Below are positions 23,512 through 30,340 of a stretch of 39,788 bases of DNA, one piece after another. The stretch lies in the IMG/VR virus record IMGVR_UViG_3300035216_001220, positions 1-39,788 of that record, one strand, 5' to 3'. The stretch comes from a virus. The notes beneath the pieces were generated by a model, which made no database searches, was not told the origin of the DNA, and saw only the letters and a list, made by a program, of their open reading frames with translations. Position 1 is the stretch's first letter, and every line of letters begins with the position of its first letter. Position numbers and translations under genes: made by a program.

Positions 23512-25422
23512 ATGACGCTACAGGTTCCTGAATGGATGAGCCAGGAAGCCGTTGATACATTGTCACGCGGTTATCTTTGGCAGGCAGAAACCCCACGAGG
23601 TATGTGGGAGAGGGTGGCTAATAATGCTGCCCGCATTTTAAAAAGAGATGACATTGGAGCAGATCTATTTGAGGCTCTATGGAATGGGTATATTGGTCTT
23701 GCGACTCCAGTAGCTGCTAACTTTGGAGTGCCACGAGGTCTTCCAATCTCTTGCTATTCTGTCCATCTATCTGACTCTGTGCAGTCTATCTACTCTCACT
23801 TAAAAGAGGTAGCAGCTCTGTCAAAGAATGGTGGAGGAGTGGGAGTTTACTTCGGGGACATCCGTCCAGCCGGAGCTCCCATCACTTCAGGTGGTAAGAG
23901 TACAGGAACTGTACCCTGGGCTCAGCAATATGACCTAGCTGCTAGCGTTGTGAGCCAGGGTGGAGTTAGGAGGGGCAGCTTTGCGATTTACATGCCGATC
24001 ACGCACCCAGACCTCCCTGAGATGCTAAGGTCAAAAGACCACTCTCAAGGAGACCCACGTAAGTTCATCGATAGTAATATCGCAGTTACGGTTGATGATG
24101 AGTTCATCAACTCTATGCTTGCTGGTGATTTAGATAAGCAGAAGCTCTTTGGAGATGTAATGAAGATCCGTATGGTTAGCGGGTCACCTTATATAGTATA
24201 TATTGACAATGCTAATAGACAAAACCCAGAGTGCTATGACCAACGAGGGCTGAAAGTCTCTACCTCTAATCTCTGTTCCGAGATCTTCTTACATACCGAC
24301 GAAAGCCACTCTTTTGTCTGTGTACTTAGCTCTCTTAACTTAGCAAGATATGAGCAGTGGAAAGATTGGAAAGCTCCTAACACAGGCAAGACTGTGCCGG
24401 AACTCGTCACCTACCTACTTGACGCCGTTGTGGAGGAGTTTTGCCATAAAGCCGAACGTTTGCCATCTATGGGACGAAGTGTACGTTTTGCCAGGAAATC
24501 AAGGGCGCTAGGCATCGGTACAATGGGACTTCATGCCCTTTATCAATCAAAAGGATATGCTTTTGAATCTAAAGAGGCTAGGAAGCTAAATATAGAATGT
24601 CATAAGTTCATCAAAGATAACGCAGAGAAGGCTTCTAAGCAGATGGCCAAGGAGTATGGTGAGCCCGAATGGTGCAAAGGCAACGGGATGCGACACACAC
24701 ATTTAATCGCCATAGCGCCGACTAGATCCAACTCTGTTATCAGCGGAGCAATCTCCCAAGGTATCGAGCCGATCGACGCGAACTACTACGTGGCAAAACA
24801 GGCTAAGGGTACGTTTATTAGGAAGAATCCTTATCTTGTTTCTTTACTGGAGGCTATTGACAGAAACACAGACGAAGTCTGGGAGAGCATCTTAGAGATG
24901 AGAGGATCAATCCAACATTTGAAGTTCTTGACCACAGACCAAAAGAAAGTATTCAGGACCGCAAGAGAGATTAATCAGTTCGAGCTTATCAAGCAAGCCG
25001 GTGACCGCCAGCCTTTTGTTTGCCAGGGCCAATCCCTTAACTTATTTGTAGATCCTGAGGCGGACCCTACGTATATCTTCAAGCTCCATCTCAGCGCTTG
25101 GAAGAGCGGGCTAAAGAGTTTATATTATTTAAAGAGCTCTTCTATTCTTGTTAAGAAGAAAGCGCCTAAAGTTGCAGAACAAAGAGTAAAGATAATCACA
25201 AAAGATGATTGTCCATACTGTGTAAGAGCAAAAGCACTTCTCTCCCAAAATGGCATTTCCTACCAAGAAATCGACAGAAAAAATGTTGAGGACTTTCCTT
25301 ATAAGACTGTTCCGCAGATCTGGCTTGATGGGGATTATGTCGGTGGGTATAACGAGCTCGTTGAAAAGCTCGAAGGGGTCGCTGAACCAGAGTACAAAGA
25401 ATGTGTTGCTTGTGAGGGATAG
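23512..25422 (+). CDS. nrdA: Ribonucleotide reductase class I large subunit with an internal glutaredoxin domain
   Basis: 636 residues. The core (about 1-545) lacks the N-terminal ATP-cone and is compact, as in several phage enzymes. Active-site Cys81 (ISCYSVHL), Asn253/Cys255/Glu257 (NLCSE) and Cys270 (FVCVLSS) match E. coli C225, N437/C439/E441 and C462. Tyr538-Tyr539 match the Y730-Y731 radical pair, and the loop APTRSNSVISGAISQGIEP is intact. Residues about 558-622 are a glutaredoxin: C567-PY-C570, TVPQIW and GGYNEL. The chain ends ECVACEG; C631 and C634 fit the redox tail that normally ends NrdA, so the glutaredoxin sits between core and tail. It would reduce the enzyme in cis. The partner is nrdB. 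Confidence 0.93.
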   Translation: MTLQVPEWMSQEAVDTLSRGYLWQAETPRGMWERVANNAARILKRDDIGADLFEALWNGYIGLATPVAANFGVPRGLPISCYSVHLSDSVQSIYSHLKEVAALSKNGGGVGVYFGDIRPAGAPITSGGKSTGTVPWAQQYDLAASVVSQGGVRRGSFAIYMPITHPDLPEMLRSKDHSQGDPRKFIDSNIAVTVDDEFINSMLAGDLDKQKLFGDVMKIRMVSGSPYIVYIDNANRQNPECYDQRGLKVSTSNLCSEIFLHTDESHSFVCVLSSLNLARYEQWKDWKAPNTGKTVPELVTYLLDAVVEEFCHKAERLPSMGRSVRFARKSRALGIGTMGLHALYQSKGYAFESKEARKLNIECHKFIKDNAEKASKQMAKEYGEPEWCKGNGMRHTHLIAIAPTRSNSVISGAISQGIEPIDANYYVAKQAKGTFIRKNPYLVSLLEAIDRNTDEVWESILEMRGSIQHLKFLTTDQKKVFRTAREINQFELIKQAGDRQPFVCQGQSLNLFVDPEADPTYIFKLHLSAWKSGLKSLYYLKSSSILVKKKAPKVAEQRVKIITKDDCPYCVRAKALLSQNGISYQEIDRKNVEDFPYKTVPQIWLDGDYVGGYNELVEKLEGVAEPEYKECVACEG

Positions 25423-25433
25423 AAAAAATAATC

Positions 25434-25462
25434 AAAGAGGGGTCTGTACAGGCCTCTTTTTT
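25434..25462 (+). terminator. Terminator after nrdA
   Basis: Stem AAAGAGG (25434-25440), 12-base loop region GGTCTGTACAGG, stem CCTCTTT (25453-25459) and a T run. The loop contains the TGTACA used as -35 by the promoter of the next gene, so terminator and promoter overlap. Confidence 0.8.
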
Positions 25463-25472
25463 ATGATATAAT
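25445..25472 (+). promoter_or_regulatory. Promoter for the NTP pyrophosphatase gene
   Basis: TGTACA (25445-25450), a 16-base spacer, and TATAAT (25467-25472) in the extended form ATGATATAAT, identical to the -10 region at 19809-19818. The leader to the ATG at 25497 is short. Confidence 0.7.
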
Positions 25473-25496
25473 ATACAGAGAGTTCTTTACATAACC

Positions 25497-25958
25497 ATGC
25501 TTGACTACGCTGAATTTATCGAAGAAGGCTACCAGCACCAGCAGAAATATGCTAAAGCTGCCGGCCAGATTGGTCCGCTTGACGGACTAAGTCCTGAGCA
25601 ACGCCACGGTAAAGTAATCGAGCACATCGGCCACCTCATTGAAGAGACTATAGAAGCCAGGGTTTACGTTCCCAGGCGTAGTTGGAAAAACAATGAGCCA
25701 TCTTTCTTAGACTCTGATGAACTTCGCGAGGAGTTTGTCGCAGAGATGTTTGACATCCTCCTATTCCATAGAGCAGCACTTGCTTATGCTGGGATCCGCG
25801 GAGACGAGTTTGAGAGGATCGCCGCAAAGAAAATGAACTACAACTCTAAAAGGAAAGACCATAACGTAAATGGTACTGAATCTGCATCTCAAAACCCGGC
25901 TGAAGAGCTCCAAGGCAACTGTGCTTCGGCAGACTTTAGTAAAGATGAAAAAAACTGA
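25497..25958 (+). CDS. All-alpha NTP pyrophosphatase (dUTPase/dCTPase or MazG-like)
   Basis: 153 residues. The pattern EHIGHLIEETIEARVYVPRR, then SWK, then EFVAEMFDILLFHRAALAYA, GDEF and KMNYNSKRKDH follows the dimeric all-alpha NTP pyrophosphatase superfamily. The E-E-x3-E and E-x2-D motifs bind magnesium; the closing KM-x2-N-x3-K clamps the phosphates. Members hydrolyse dUTP, dCTP or other NTPs to the monophosphate. Placed between RNR and a thymidylate-synthase-family enzyme, it most likely feeds dUMP or dCMP to the latter, like T4 gp56. A Ser/Asn-rich tail (about 125-153) is extra. Superfamily confident, substrate not. Confidence 0.82.
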   Translation: MLDYAEFIEEGYQHQQKYAKAAGQIGPLDGLSPEQRHGKVIEHIGHLIEETIEARVYVPRRSWKNNEPSFLDSDELREEFVAEMFDILLFHRAALAYAGIRGDEFERIAAKKMNYNSKRKDHNVNGTESASQNPAEELQGNCASADFSKDEKN

Positions 25959-26130
25959 CAAAAGTAACGGAACAGAATATAGAGCATTTGGGCCAACCAA
26001 GTGTCACTACTGCGATGGCAGAGGATTTCAAATAATTCAATGCACTACTCTAGAAGGAAAGATACTACCTAACTTGGTAGAAGAATGCGAATGGTGTAAT
26101 GAAACAGGCGTGCTTAACCGAAATCAGTAA
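25945..26130 (+). CDS. Mini zinc-finger protein (DnaJ-like CxxC pairs)
   Basis: 61 residues from the ATG at 25945, which overlaps the previous gene by 14 bases; the frame is open further upstream but that part lies inside the pyrophosphatase gene and is not expected to be used. Two pairs of Cys, TKCHYCDGRGFQ and EECEWCNETGVL, follow the C-x2-C-x-G-x-G style of DnaJ zinc modules and probably bind one zinc. Many phage proteins of this size use such a knuckle for RNA, DNA or protein contacts. Partner unknown. Confidence 0.65.
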   Translation: MKKTDKSNGTEYRAFGPTKCHYCDGRGFQIIQCTTLEGKILPNLVEECEWCNETGVLNRNQ

Positions 26131-26593
26131 GTTGGCTAGAGAGCAAATCCTTGTTCTCAACGCCTCATATGAACCAATAAACATCACTTCTTGGAAAAGA
26201 GCTTTTGTTCTCTTACTCAAAGAGAAAGCCCTGGTTATTAGCCAGAAGGTTATCCGCTTGGTCAATTTTATTAAGATCCCTTTTAATAAGATGATGAGAG
26301 CAAAGCCTAGTAGGAGTTCCATCTACGCAAGAGACAATAATAAGTGTCAGTACTGTGGCTCTACTAGAAGACTCACAATAGATCACGTCTTGCCTAAATC
26401 AAAAGGAGGGACAGACGACTGGGATAACCTAGTTGTTGCATGCTCCTCTTGTAATACAAAGAAAAGCGATAAACTGCTAGAGCAGAGCGGGTTAAAACTG
26501 ACTAGAAGGCCAGCAAAGCCAAGGACTCACCTAGATCTTACTATTTTTCAAACCAAGTGCGAAGAATGGAAAGAATATTGCTTTATAGTTTAA
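26099..26593 (+). CDS. HNH endonuclease (cyanobacterial/McrA type)
   Basis: 164 residues from the ATG at 26099; a TTG at 26132, directly after the previous stop, would give a start nearer to the family's usual beginning (AREQILVLNASYEPINITSW). The HNH core has C-x2-C zinc pairs and catalytic residues: NKCQYCGS, LTIDHVLPKSKGG, WDNLV and ACSSCNTKKSDK. This architecture, an ILVLN-x-SYEP leader followed by HNH, is common in cyanobacteria and their phages. It may be a free-standing homing or DNA-processing nuclease. Its role next to dNTP genes is unknown. Confidence 0.85.
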   Translation: MKQACLTEISKLAREQILVLNASYEPINITSWKRAFVLLLKEKALVISQKVIRLVNFIKIPFNKMMRAKPSRSSIYARDNNKCQYCGSTRRLTIDHVLPKSKGGTDDWDNLVVACSSCNTKKSDKLLEQSGLKLTRRPAKPRTHLDLTIFQTKCEEWKEYCFIV

Positions 26594-26606
26594 ATACAAA
26601 TATAGA
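26578..26606 (+). promoter_or_regulatory. Weak candidate promoter for the riboswitch transcript
   Basis: TTGCTT (26578-26583), a 17-base spacer, and TATAGA (26601-26606). Both boxes are only partial matches, but the spacing is right and the start would fall about 20 bases before the riboswitch fold. Confidence 0.35.
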
Positions 26607-26629
26607 GGAAGTGTAAAACTTACTACGCT

Positions 26630-26682
26630 TCTTCCGTTCATCTCACTTTGTGAGACGCAAGTAAGTCGCGCAACGGAACGTT
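26630..26682 (+). promoter_or_regulatory. Glutamine-II riboswitch (downstream-peptide / glnA motif)
   Basis: The fold CGTTC (26635-26639) with GAACG (26676-26680) closes the element (P1). P2 is the perfect hairpin TCTCAC-TTT-GTGAGA (26641-26655). The joining segment GACGCAAGTAAG (26654-26665) and the end AACGGAACG are the conserved core of the glutamine-binding glnA/downstream-peptide RNAs known from Synechococcus, Prochlorococcus and a cyanophage. An alternative longer pairing TTCCGTT (26632-26638) with AACGGAA (26672-26678) also exists. P1 covers the only purine-rich ribosome-binding sequence (GGAA, 26675-26678) before the ATG at 26689, so glutamine binding should change translation of the peptide. 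I could not draw the third helix or pseudoknot with certainty. Confidence 0.87.
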
Positions 26683-26688
26683 GATCCC

Positions 26689-26850
26689 ATGATTGAATTT
26701 CTTTTATATTCATCACTCACATGCCAACAAGCTGATGCAATAATGCTGAGGATGAAAGCAAACGAGAATATCTCTAATGTTTTCAAGATAGAGTTGGTAG
26801 AGGTAGTAAAGGAATCTACACCTGAGTGTATCTGGGACGCAAACGACTGA
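26689..26850 (+). CDS. Downstream peptide controlled by the glutamine riboswitch
   Basis: 53 residues (starts MIEFLLYSSLTCQQADAIML, ends ECIWDAND). It begins 8 bases after the last P1 base of the riboswitch, the arrangement that gave the downstream-peptide motif its name. Pattern: a short hydrophobic start, T-C-x2-ADAI, a helical charged middle, and ESTPEC-x-WDAND, which I recall from other cyanophage and picocyanobacterial small proteins. Two conserved Cys (11 and 47) could pair. Function unknown; control by glutamine suggests it reports or adjusts host nitrogen status during infection. Confidence 0.82.
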   Translation: MIEFLLYSSLTCQQADAIMLRMKANENISNVFKIELVEVVKESTPECIWDAND

Positions 26851-26891
26851 AGGAACGGACTTAAAAATCCAACTACTTCAGGAGTACCAAA

Positions 26892-27059
26892 ATGAACACA
26901 CTCAATATGATCAAGAAGCAGATCGCGAGAGCCTCTGCTATCCACAATGCACAGATTACTCACACTACATACCGTGGTGTTACGTATGAAGTTAGCTGTG
27001 ATGGTTACGATGAGTCCCACGGAACATACTGTTATCGTGGTCGCATCTACACTAAATAA
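26892..27059 (+). CDS. Small DUF4278-type protein
   Basis: 55 residues (starts MNTLNMIKKQIARASAIHNA, ends RGRIYTK). A good ribosome binding site (AGGAG, 26880-26884) precedes the ATG. Two YRG-x-x-Y repeats, TTYRGVTYE and CYRGRIYTK, are the mark of DUF4278, a small family found in cyanobacteria and their phages. Function unknown. It lies between the riboswitch peptide and a terminator and is probably on the same transcript. Confidence 0.75.
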   Translation: MNTLNMIKKQIARASAIHNAQITHTTYRGVTYEVSCDGYDESHGTYCYRGRIYTK

Positions 27060-27065
27060 TGATCA

Positions 27066-27088
27066 GGGGCCTTTGAGCCCCATTTTTT
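27066..27088 (+). terminator. Terminator between convergent genes
   Basis: Stem GGGGC (27066-27070), loop CTTTGA, stem GCCCC (27077-27081), then ATTTTTT. It ends the riboswitch operon and sits directly at the stop of the convergent methyltransferase gene. Confidence 0.82.
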
Positions 27089-28304
27089 ATACGCCCCAGA
27101 TAGGCTCCATTGTTTTCTTAGAGACTACGTTAGATTGACGTAAGATCTTTGGAGTGCCATCGGCTTTGAGCTCAGGCTCGATCCAATCACGGTTGCCATC
27201 GAGAGCCGCTGCGACTTCGCTGATCCAGTCTCCAGCGGTGCAAGCGGGAACGTTCTGACAGATGACATTAGAGTTCTTGGAGTCCACTTGGACTTTCTTA
27301 TTGAACTCGTAGGGGAAACCCATCATACCCAAGGCCTCAGACGTATTGAGCCAGCGGTCCTCGTATGGGTGCATGAGCATCGGGAGCGTCTTCCACATCA
27401 AGCTCTGGGTCCTATGCCAGGCGAGCTTCATAGAGCCATCCATGATATTCTTGCCAGCCGCTTTCTTATCGCGAGTATAATTCAACCATCTATTCATCCT
27501 CTCGTCTTGAACGGCTACGCAAGCCTCATCTAACCACCCAGAGTTATAGATAACTTCCCATACACTCACCATCTTCTTGGCCGCTACAATGGACAATATG
27601 TCTTGAGTTGTAGATCCCCTGTACTTCTCTTGGATGAACCTCCAGAGGTGGTCGTCAGAGGGTTTGGTGCCTTTCGTGTTAACAAATGGGCTTGGGGAAA
27701 ACTCTCCCTCTTTTATGAACTGGTGAAAAGGTTTATAGCTTTTGTTGATAGGTCTTAACATAGGCACTTTCTTACCTTTCCATAGGAAAAAGAAACTGCG
27801 GGTCCTCTCTTGAGGCACCCCATGCTTGATTGTTGACGTCTTAACTAGACTCATCGTATAATCATGTTCCTGTGCAAGCCTGTTTATCCGCTCAGCAAAC
27901 TCTTCTCCCATCTTTGAGAAAAGAGTGGGTGCGTTCTCCACCATCATTGCCTTAGGCTTTAGGTGGGTCATAGCGTACTCCGACGCATGTACCATGTGCA
28001 TATTGCTGGGAGCCTGGCATCCTCTGGGGTTGTTAGCCGTATCACCACTCGTGGTGTTAGCCATACTCAACCCAGCGCATGGAGGCAAAGATGTTACGAT
28101 ATCTACGTATTTCTTTGGATAAGCGCCCTCATCTAAATTGAAAAATGGGACTTCTGAAAAGTATTTTAGACAAAATGAATCGTTCAGACCGAAAGTATCA
28201 GACCATGATGCAATCCACTCTGGATCACGACCGAGAGCAATGGTTGTGCCTACAGCCGATCCACCAACCAAAGGAATTATATGACCGTGAGAAAAACTAC
28301 TCAT
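27087..28304 (-). CDS. DNA cytosine-C5 methyltransferase
   Basis: 405 residues from the ATG at 28304; the frame is open to 28379, but the extra part is low-complexity and overlaps the divergent gene. Methyltransferase motifs in order: S-adenosylmethionine site PLVGGSAVGTTIALG; catalytic loop SLPPCAGLSMAN with Cys76; ENAP (123-126, usually ENV); HGVPQERTRSFFF (Q165-E-R-T-R169); a recognition domain; then LNTSEALGMMGFPYEF and QNVPACTAGDWI (usually GN-x-VPP). The catalytic PPC is intact but Ala replaces the usual Gln after it. It transfers methyl groups to cytosine C5, protecting phage DNA or altering host DNA. No matching restriction enzyme is clear, though an HNH protein stands head to head with it. 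Confidence 0.85.
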   Translation of the reverse strand: MSSFSHGHIIPLVGGSAVGTTIALGRDPEWIASWSDTFGLNDSFCLKYFSEVPFFNLDEGAYPKKYVDIVTSLPPCAGLSMANTTSGDTANNPRGCQAPSNMHMVHASEYAMTHLKPKAMMVENAPTLFSKMGEEFAERINRLAQEHDYTMSLVKTSTIKHGVPQERTRSFFFLWKGKKVPMLRPINKSYKPFHQFIKEGEFSPSPFVNTKGTKPSDDHLWRFIQEKYRGSTTQDILSIVAAKKMVSVWEVIYNSGWLDEACVAVQDERMNRWLNYTRDKKAAGKNIMDGSMKLAWHRTQSLMWKTLPMLMHPYEDRWLNTSEALGMMGFPYEFNKKVQVDSKNSNVICQNVPACTAGDWISEVAAALDGNRDWIEPELKADGTPKILRQSNVVSKKTMEPIWGV

Positions 28305-28360
28305 AATATTGACATTTACTTCGATCTTTAGACTGAATGAACTCAGTTTAAAGTAGAGGG

Positions 28361-28368
28361 AGATAATG
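28361..28368 (+). promoter_or_regulatory. AGATAATG box upstream of the large HNH protein
   Basis: AGATAATG lies 9 bases before the ATG at 28378; the identical octamer lies 10 bases before the GTG of the virion gene at 35553 (35535-35542), and AGATAAATG precedes the late gene starting at 9400. It may be part of a phage late promoter. Based on three sites only. Confidence 0.3.
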
Positions 28369-28377
28369 CTATAGAGC

Positions 28378-30066
28378 ATGAAAGACGATATTAATTACGA
28401 AGCCCCGAGTGATTGGGGCGTTTCTTCAAAAACAGAATGGGTTAGTCATAGCGAGCTGACAGATAACGGAGCACCGACGTTAGAAGGCAAAGATGTTGTC
28501 GGTTTTATAGAATTTGCTCAAATTAAACTTGCTCCAGGCAAACCTCCTGGGGCTACGTCTTGGCGTTCTGTAGATAACAAGCCAGTACAACTAGACCCAT
28601 CTACAAAACGCTGGAGATATTCTCAAGTAAAGCCTAAAAAGCCTGTAGAGCAGCAGAAGCAAGGTACTACTGCTGAGAGGTACAAGAAAGGATTCGAGAA
28701 AGCAAAAGCTTCAGGGCAGATTCCAGAAAGGTCCTTAGACGAACCTATGGAGTCAGAAAGCGTAAAAAAACAAGCAACAGAAGTTAACAAAAGAAAACAG
28801 CCTAAGCCTTCAAAAGAACAAGAACAAAAAGAATTTAATAAAAAAGGATATCTTTCAGAGATGGTGAAGTCGATAATGGCAGACAACACTGCTGGAAGGG
28901 GAGCCGGTAAATACGAGTTATCTAGAGAAGATATGGAAACTTATCTAGGTTATTTAGATGGCAATAAACCCACTATTCCTTCTTACGATATTTCAGATGA
29001 AGACGTTGACGAAGTAATCTCTCAGATTAAGGGGATTGTAGGCAAGGGAAAACCGTACGCTCAATTTGTATCTAAGCTGGGAAGAAAGGGTGATCCGCCT
29101 AGAAATCTTGTTAACGTTGCTAGAGGAAGAGCCGTTCTCCAACATTATCTCTCTACAGGTGGCATTAGCGCAATTACGGGAGAAAAAATCCCGTTCTCTG
29201 ATTCTCAGTTAGATCATAGGCTTTCTTTAGATAACGGCGGTATCGATGGCCCTGCAAACTGGGAGTGGGTAGAGGCAAGATTTAATCAATTTAAGCAGGC
29301 CTTTACAGATGAGACCGTAAAGGAAAAATTAAAAAATGGGCTCGCAAAGTCTCCTTTGGAAGATAAAAGAAAAGCTCTACAAAATGAGATTAAAAATATA
29401 TCTAGAAGCTCTTACAAAGATCACTTCAAGGCTAACGGTTTTGAAGGAATAGCCCTGGAAGATATTAATAGTGCAAAGGGAGCGAAAGGTGAACAACTAC
29501 TTAAAGCAATGGCAGAAGTTGCCGGCGTTTCAAGATATCAAGAGGGTGCTCAAAGAGATTCGGGCCGAGCAGGCGGGGGTAGATTTATTGGCTATCCTGC
29601 TCTAAAGCAAAAACTAATTGATAGAATTCAGCCTTTAGAAAGAAACAAAATTACTAAAGTCGATGAAGGGTTGATTAAGATCTCTAATCAGATTAGATCT
29701 AAGGAAGGAGAGGTTAAAGAGATCTCTTCTCAGATCAAAAAAGAAAAAGTAGATAACCGTAAAAAAGCTAAAGCTAATATGACCGAGATGGATTATCTCG
29801 AGTTAATTAAGTTATCTCGCAGCCCCGAATATGCCGATTCTATGGTATATTATAGGGGTAAAGCCTTAGGACGTTGTCCTGCAGGTACTACAAAAGTTGG
29901 CAAGACGTGCGCTCCGGTTCAAAAAGAAGAAGCTGGGCGTAAGTATAATAAAAACGTACTTGGTGGGCTATCAAGGCAACAAGTAGCCAGGCTCTCCAAG
30001 GCGAAATCTACCGAGCAGATTATAGAAGCTCACAAAGAAAAGACAAAGAAAAAAACAGATGATTGA
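28378..30066 (+). CDS. Large phage protein with an HNH-like centre, function unknown
   Basis: 562 residues. The N-terminal 85 residues (PSDWGVSSKTEWVSH, APGKPPGATSWRSVDN) are followed by a long charged linker rich in Lys, Glu and Gln. About residues 255-310 hold an HNH-type nuclease motif: ISAITGEKIPFSDSQLDHRL, SLDNGG, then NWEWVEARFNQFKQ (His near 279, Asn near 284 and 293). A coiled-coil-like stretch (QIRSKEGEVKEISSQIKKEK) follows near 440, then GRCPAGTTKVGKTCAPV near 500, a Cys pair seen in other cyanophage proteins, and a basic tail. It could be a nuclease used in packaging or homing, or a structural protein with an inserted HNH. It overlaps the next gene by 8 bases. Confidence 0.7.
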   Translation: MKDDINYEAPSDWGVSSKTEWVSHSELTDNGAPTLEGKDVVGFIEFAQIKLAPGKPPGATSWRSVDNKPVQLDPSTKRWRYSQVKPKKPVEQQKQGTTAERYKKGFEKAKASGQIPERSLDEPMESESVKKQATEVNKRKQPKPSKEQEQKEFNKKGYLSEMVKSIMADNTAGRGAGKYELSREDMETYLGYLDGNKPTIPSYDISDEDVDEVISQIKGIVGKGKPYAQFVSKLGRKGDPPRNLVNVARGRAVLQHYLSTGGISAITGEKIPFSDSQLDHRLSLDNGGIDGPANWEWVEARFNQFKQAFTDETVKEKLKNGLAKSPLEDKRKALQNEIKNISRSSYKDHFKANGFEGIALEDINSAKGAKGEQLLKAMAEVAGVSRYQEGAQRDSGRAGGGRFIGYPALKQKLIDRIQPLERNKITKVDEGLIKISNQIRSKEGEVKEISSQIKKEKVDNRKKAKANMTEMDYLELIKLSRSPEYADSMVYYRGKALGRCPAGTTKVGKTCAPVQKEEAGRKYNKNVLGGLSRQQVARLSKAKSTEQIIEAHKEKTKKKTDD

Positions 30067-30298
30067 AAAATTACAAAAGCCTATCAGGTTCGACAAAGAC
30101 GTCGAATGGCTGGTAGTTGCCCGGGACGGCGAGAAGTTTTATGTATCTAAAGCTACAAATGTCTCGGAAGACGACTCTATCGAACTAATGGATATTAAGT
30201 CTAAGCCTCTTTTACAATGGGCATTAGAGTTTGACTATCCACTTCGTAAGTTTGTTAAGCTACAGAAAACGTTGGTAGAGAAGTTCTTCGGAACTTGA
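30059..30298 (+). CDS. Small hypothetical protein
   Basis: 79 residues, starting inside the last codons of the HNH-containing gene. No family recognised. It looks like a compact alpha/beta protein (VEWLVVARDGEKFYVSKATN, then LQWALEFDYPLRKFV). Its stop codon overlaps the -35 box of the following promoter, a tight fit that supports a real gene end here. Confidence 0.7.
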   Translation: MIEKLQKPIRFDKDVEWLVVARDGEKFYVSKATNVSEDDSIELMDIKSKPLLQWALEFDYPLRKFVKLQKTLVEKFFGT

Positions 30299-30323
30299 CA
30301 TAACCGACCAAATATGATATGAT
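30295..30323 (+). promoter_or_regulatory. Strong sigma-70-type promoter before the thyA-family gene
   Basis: TTGACA (30295-30300), a 17-base spacer, and TATGAT (30318-30323) with TG one base before it. The start CTTGACATAACCG is identical to that of the helicase promoter at 32594. It drives the thymidylate-synthase-family gene, the exonuclease and the small ORF. Confidence 0.85.
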
Positions 30324-30340
30324 AGGGTCATAGTTACACA

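Noticed and set aside
23512-25422. A class II (B12-dependent) ribonucleotide reductase, as in many cyanophages
   Set aside because: A complete class I NrdB with iron ligands and radical Tyr is encoded next to it, and the Tyr-Tyr radical pair is present in the large subunit.
26643-27020. Minus-strand frame of 125 codons
   Set aside because: It covers the riboswitch and two plus-strand small genes with good start signals and has no start signal of its own.
28305-28379. Upstream extension of the methyltransferase to a start at 28379
   Set aside because: It would add 25 low-complexity residues and overlap the start of the divergent gene; the ATG at 28304 directly precedes the methyltransferase fold.
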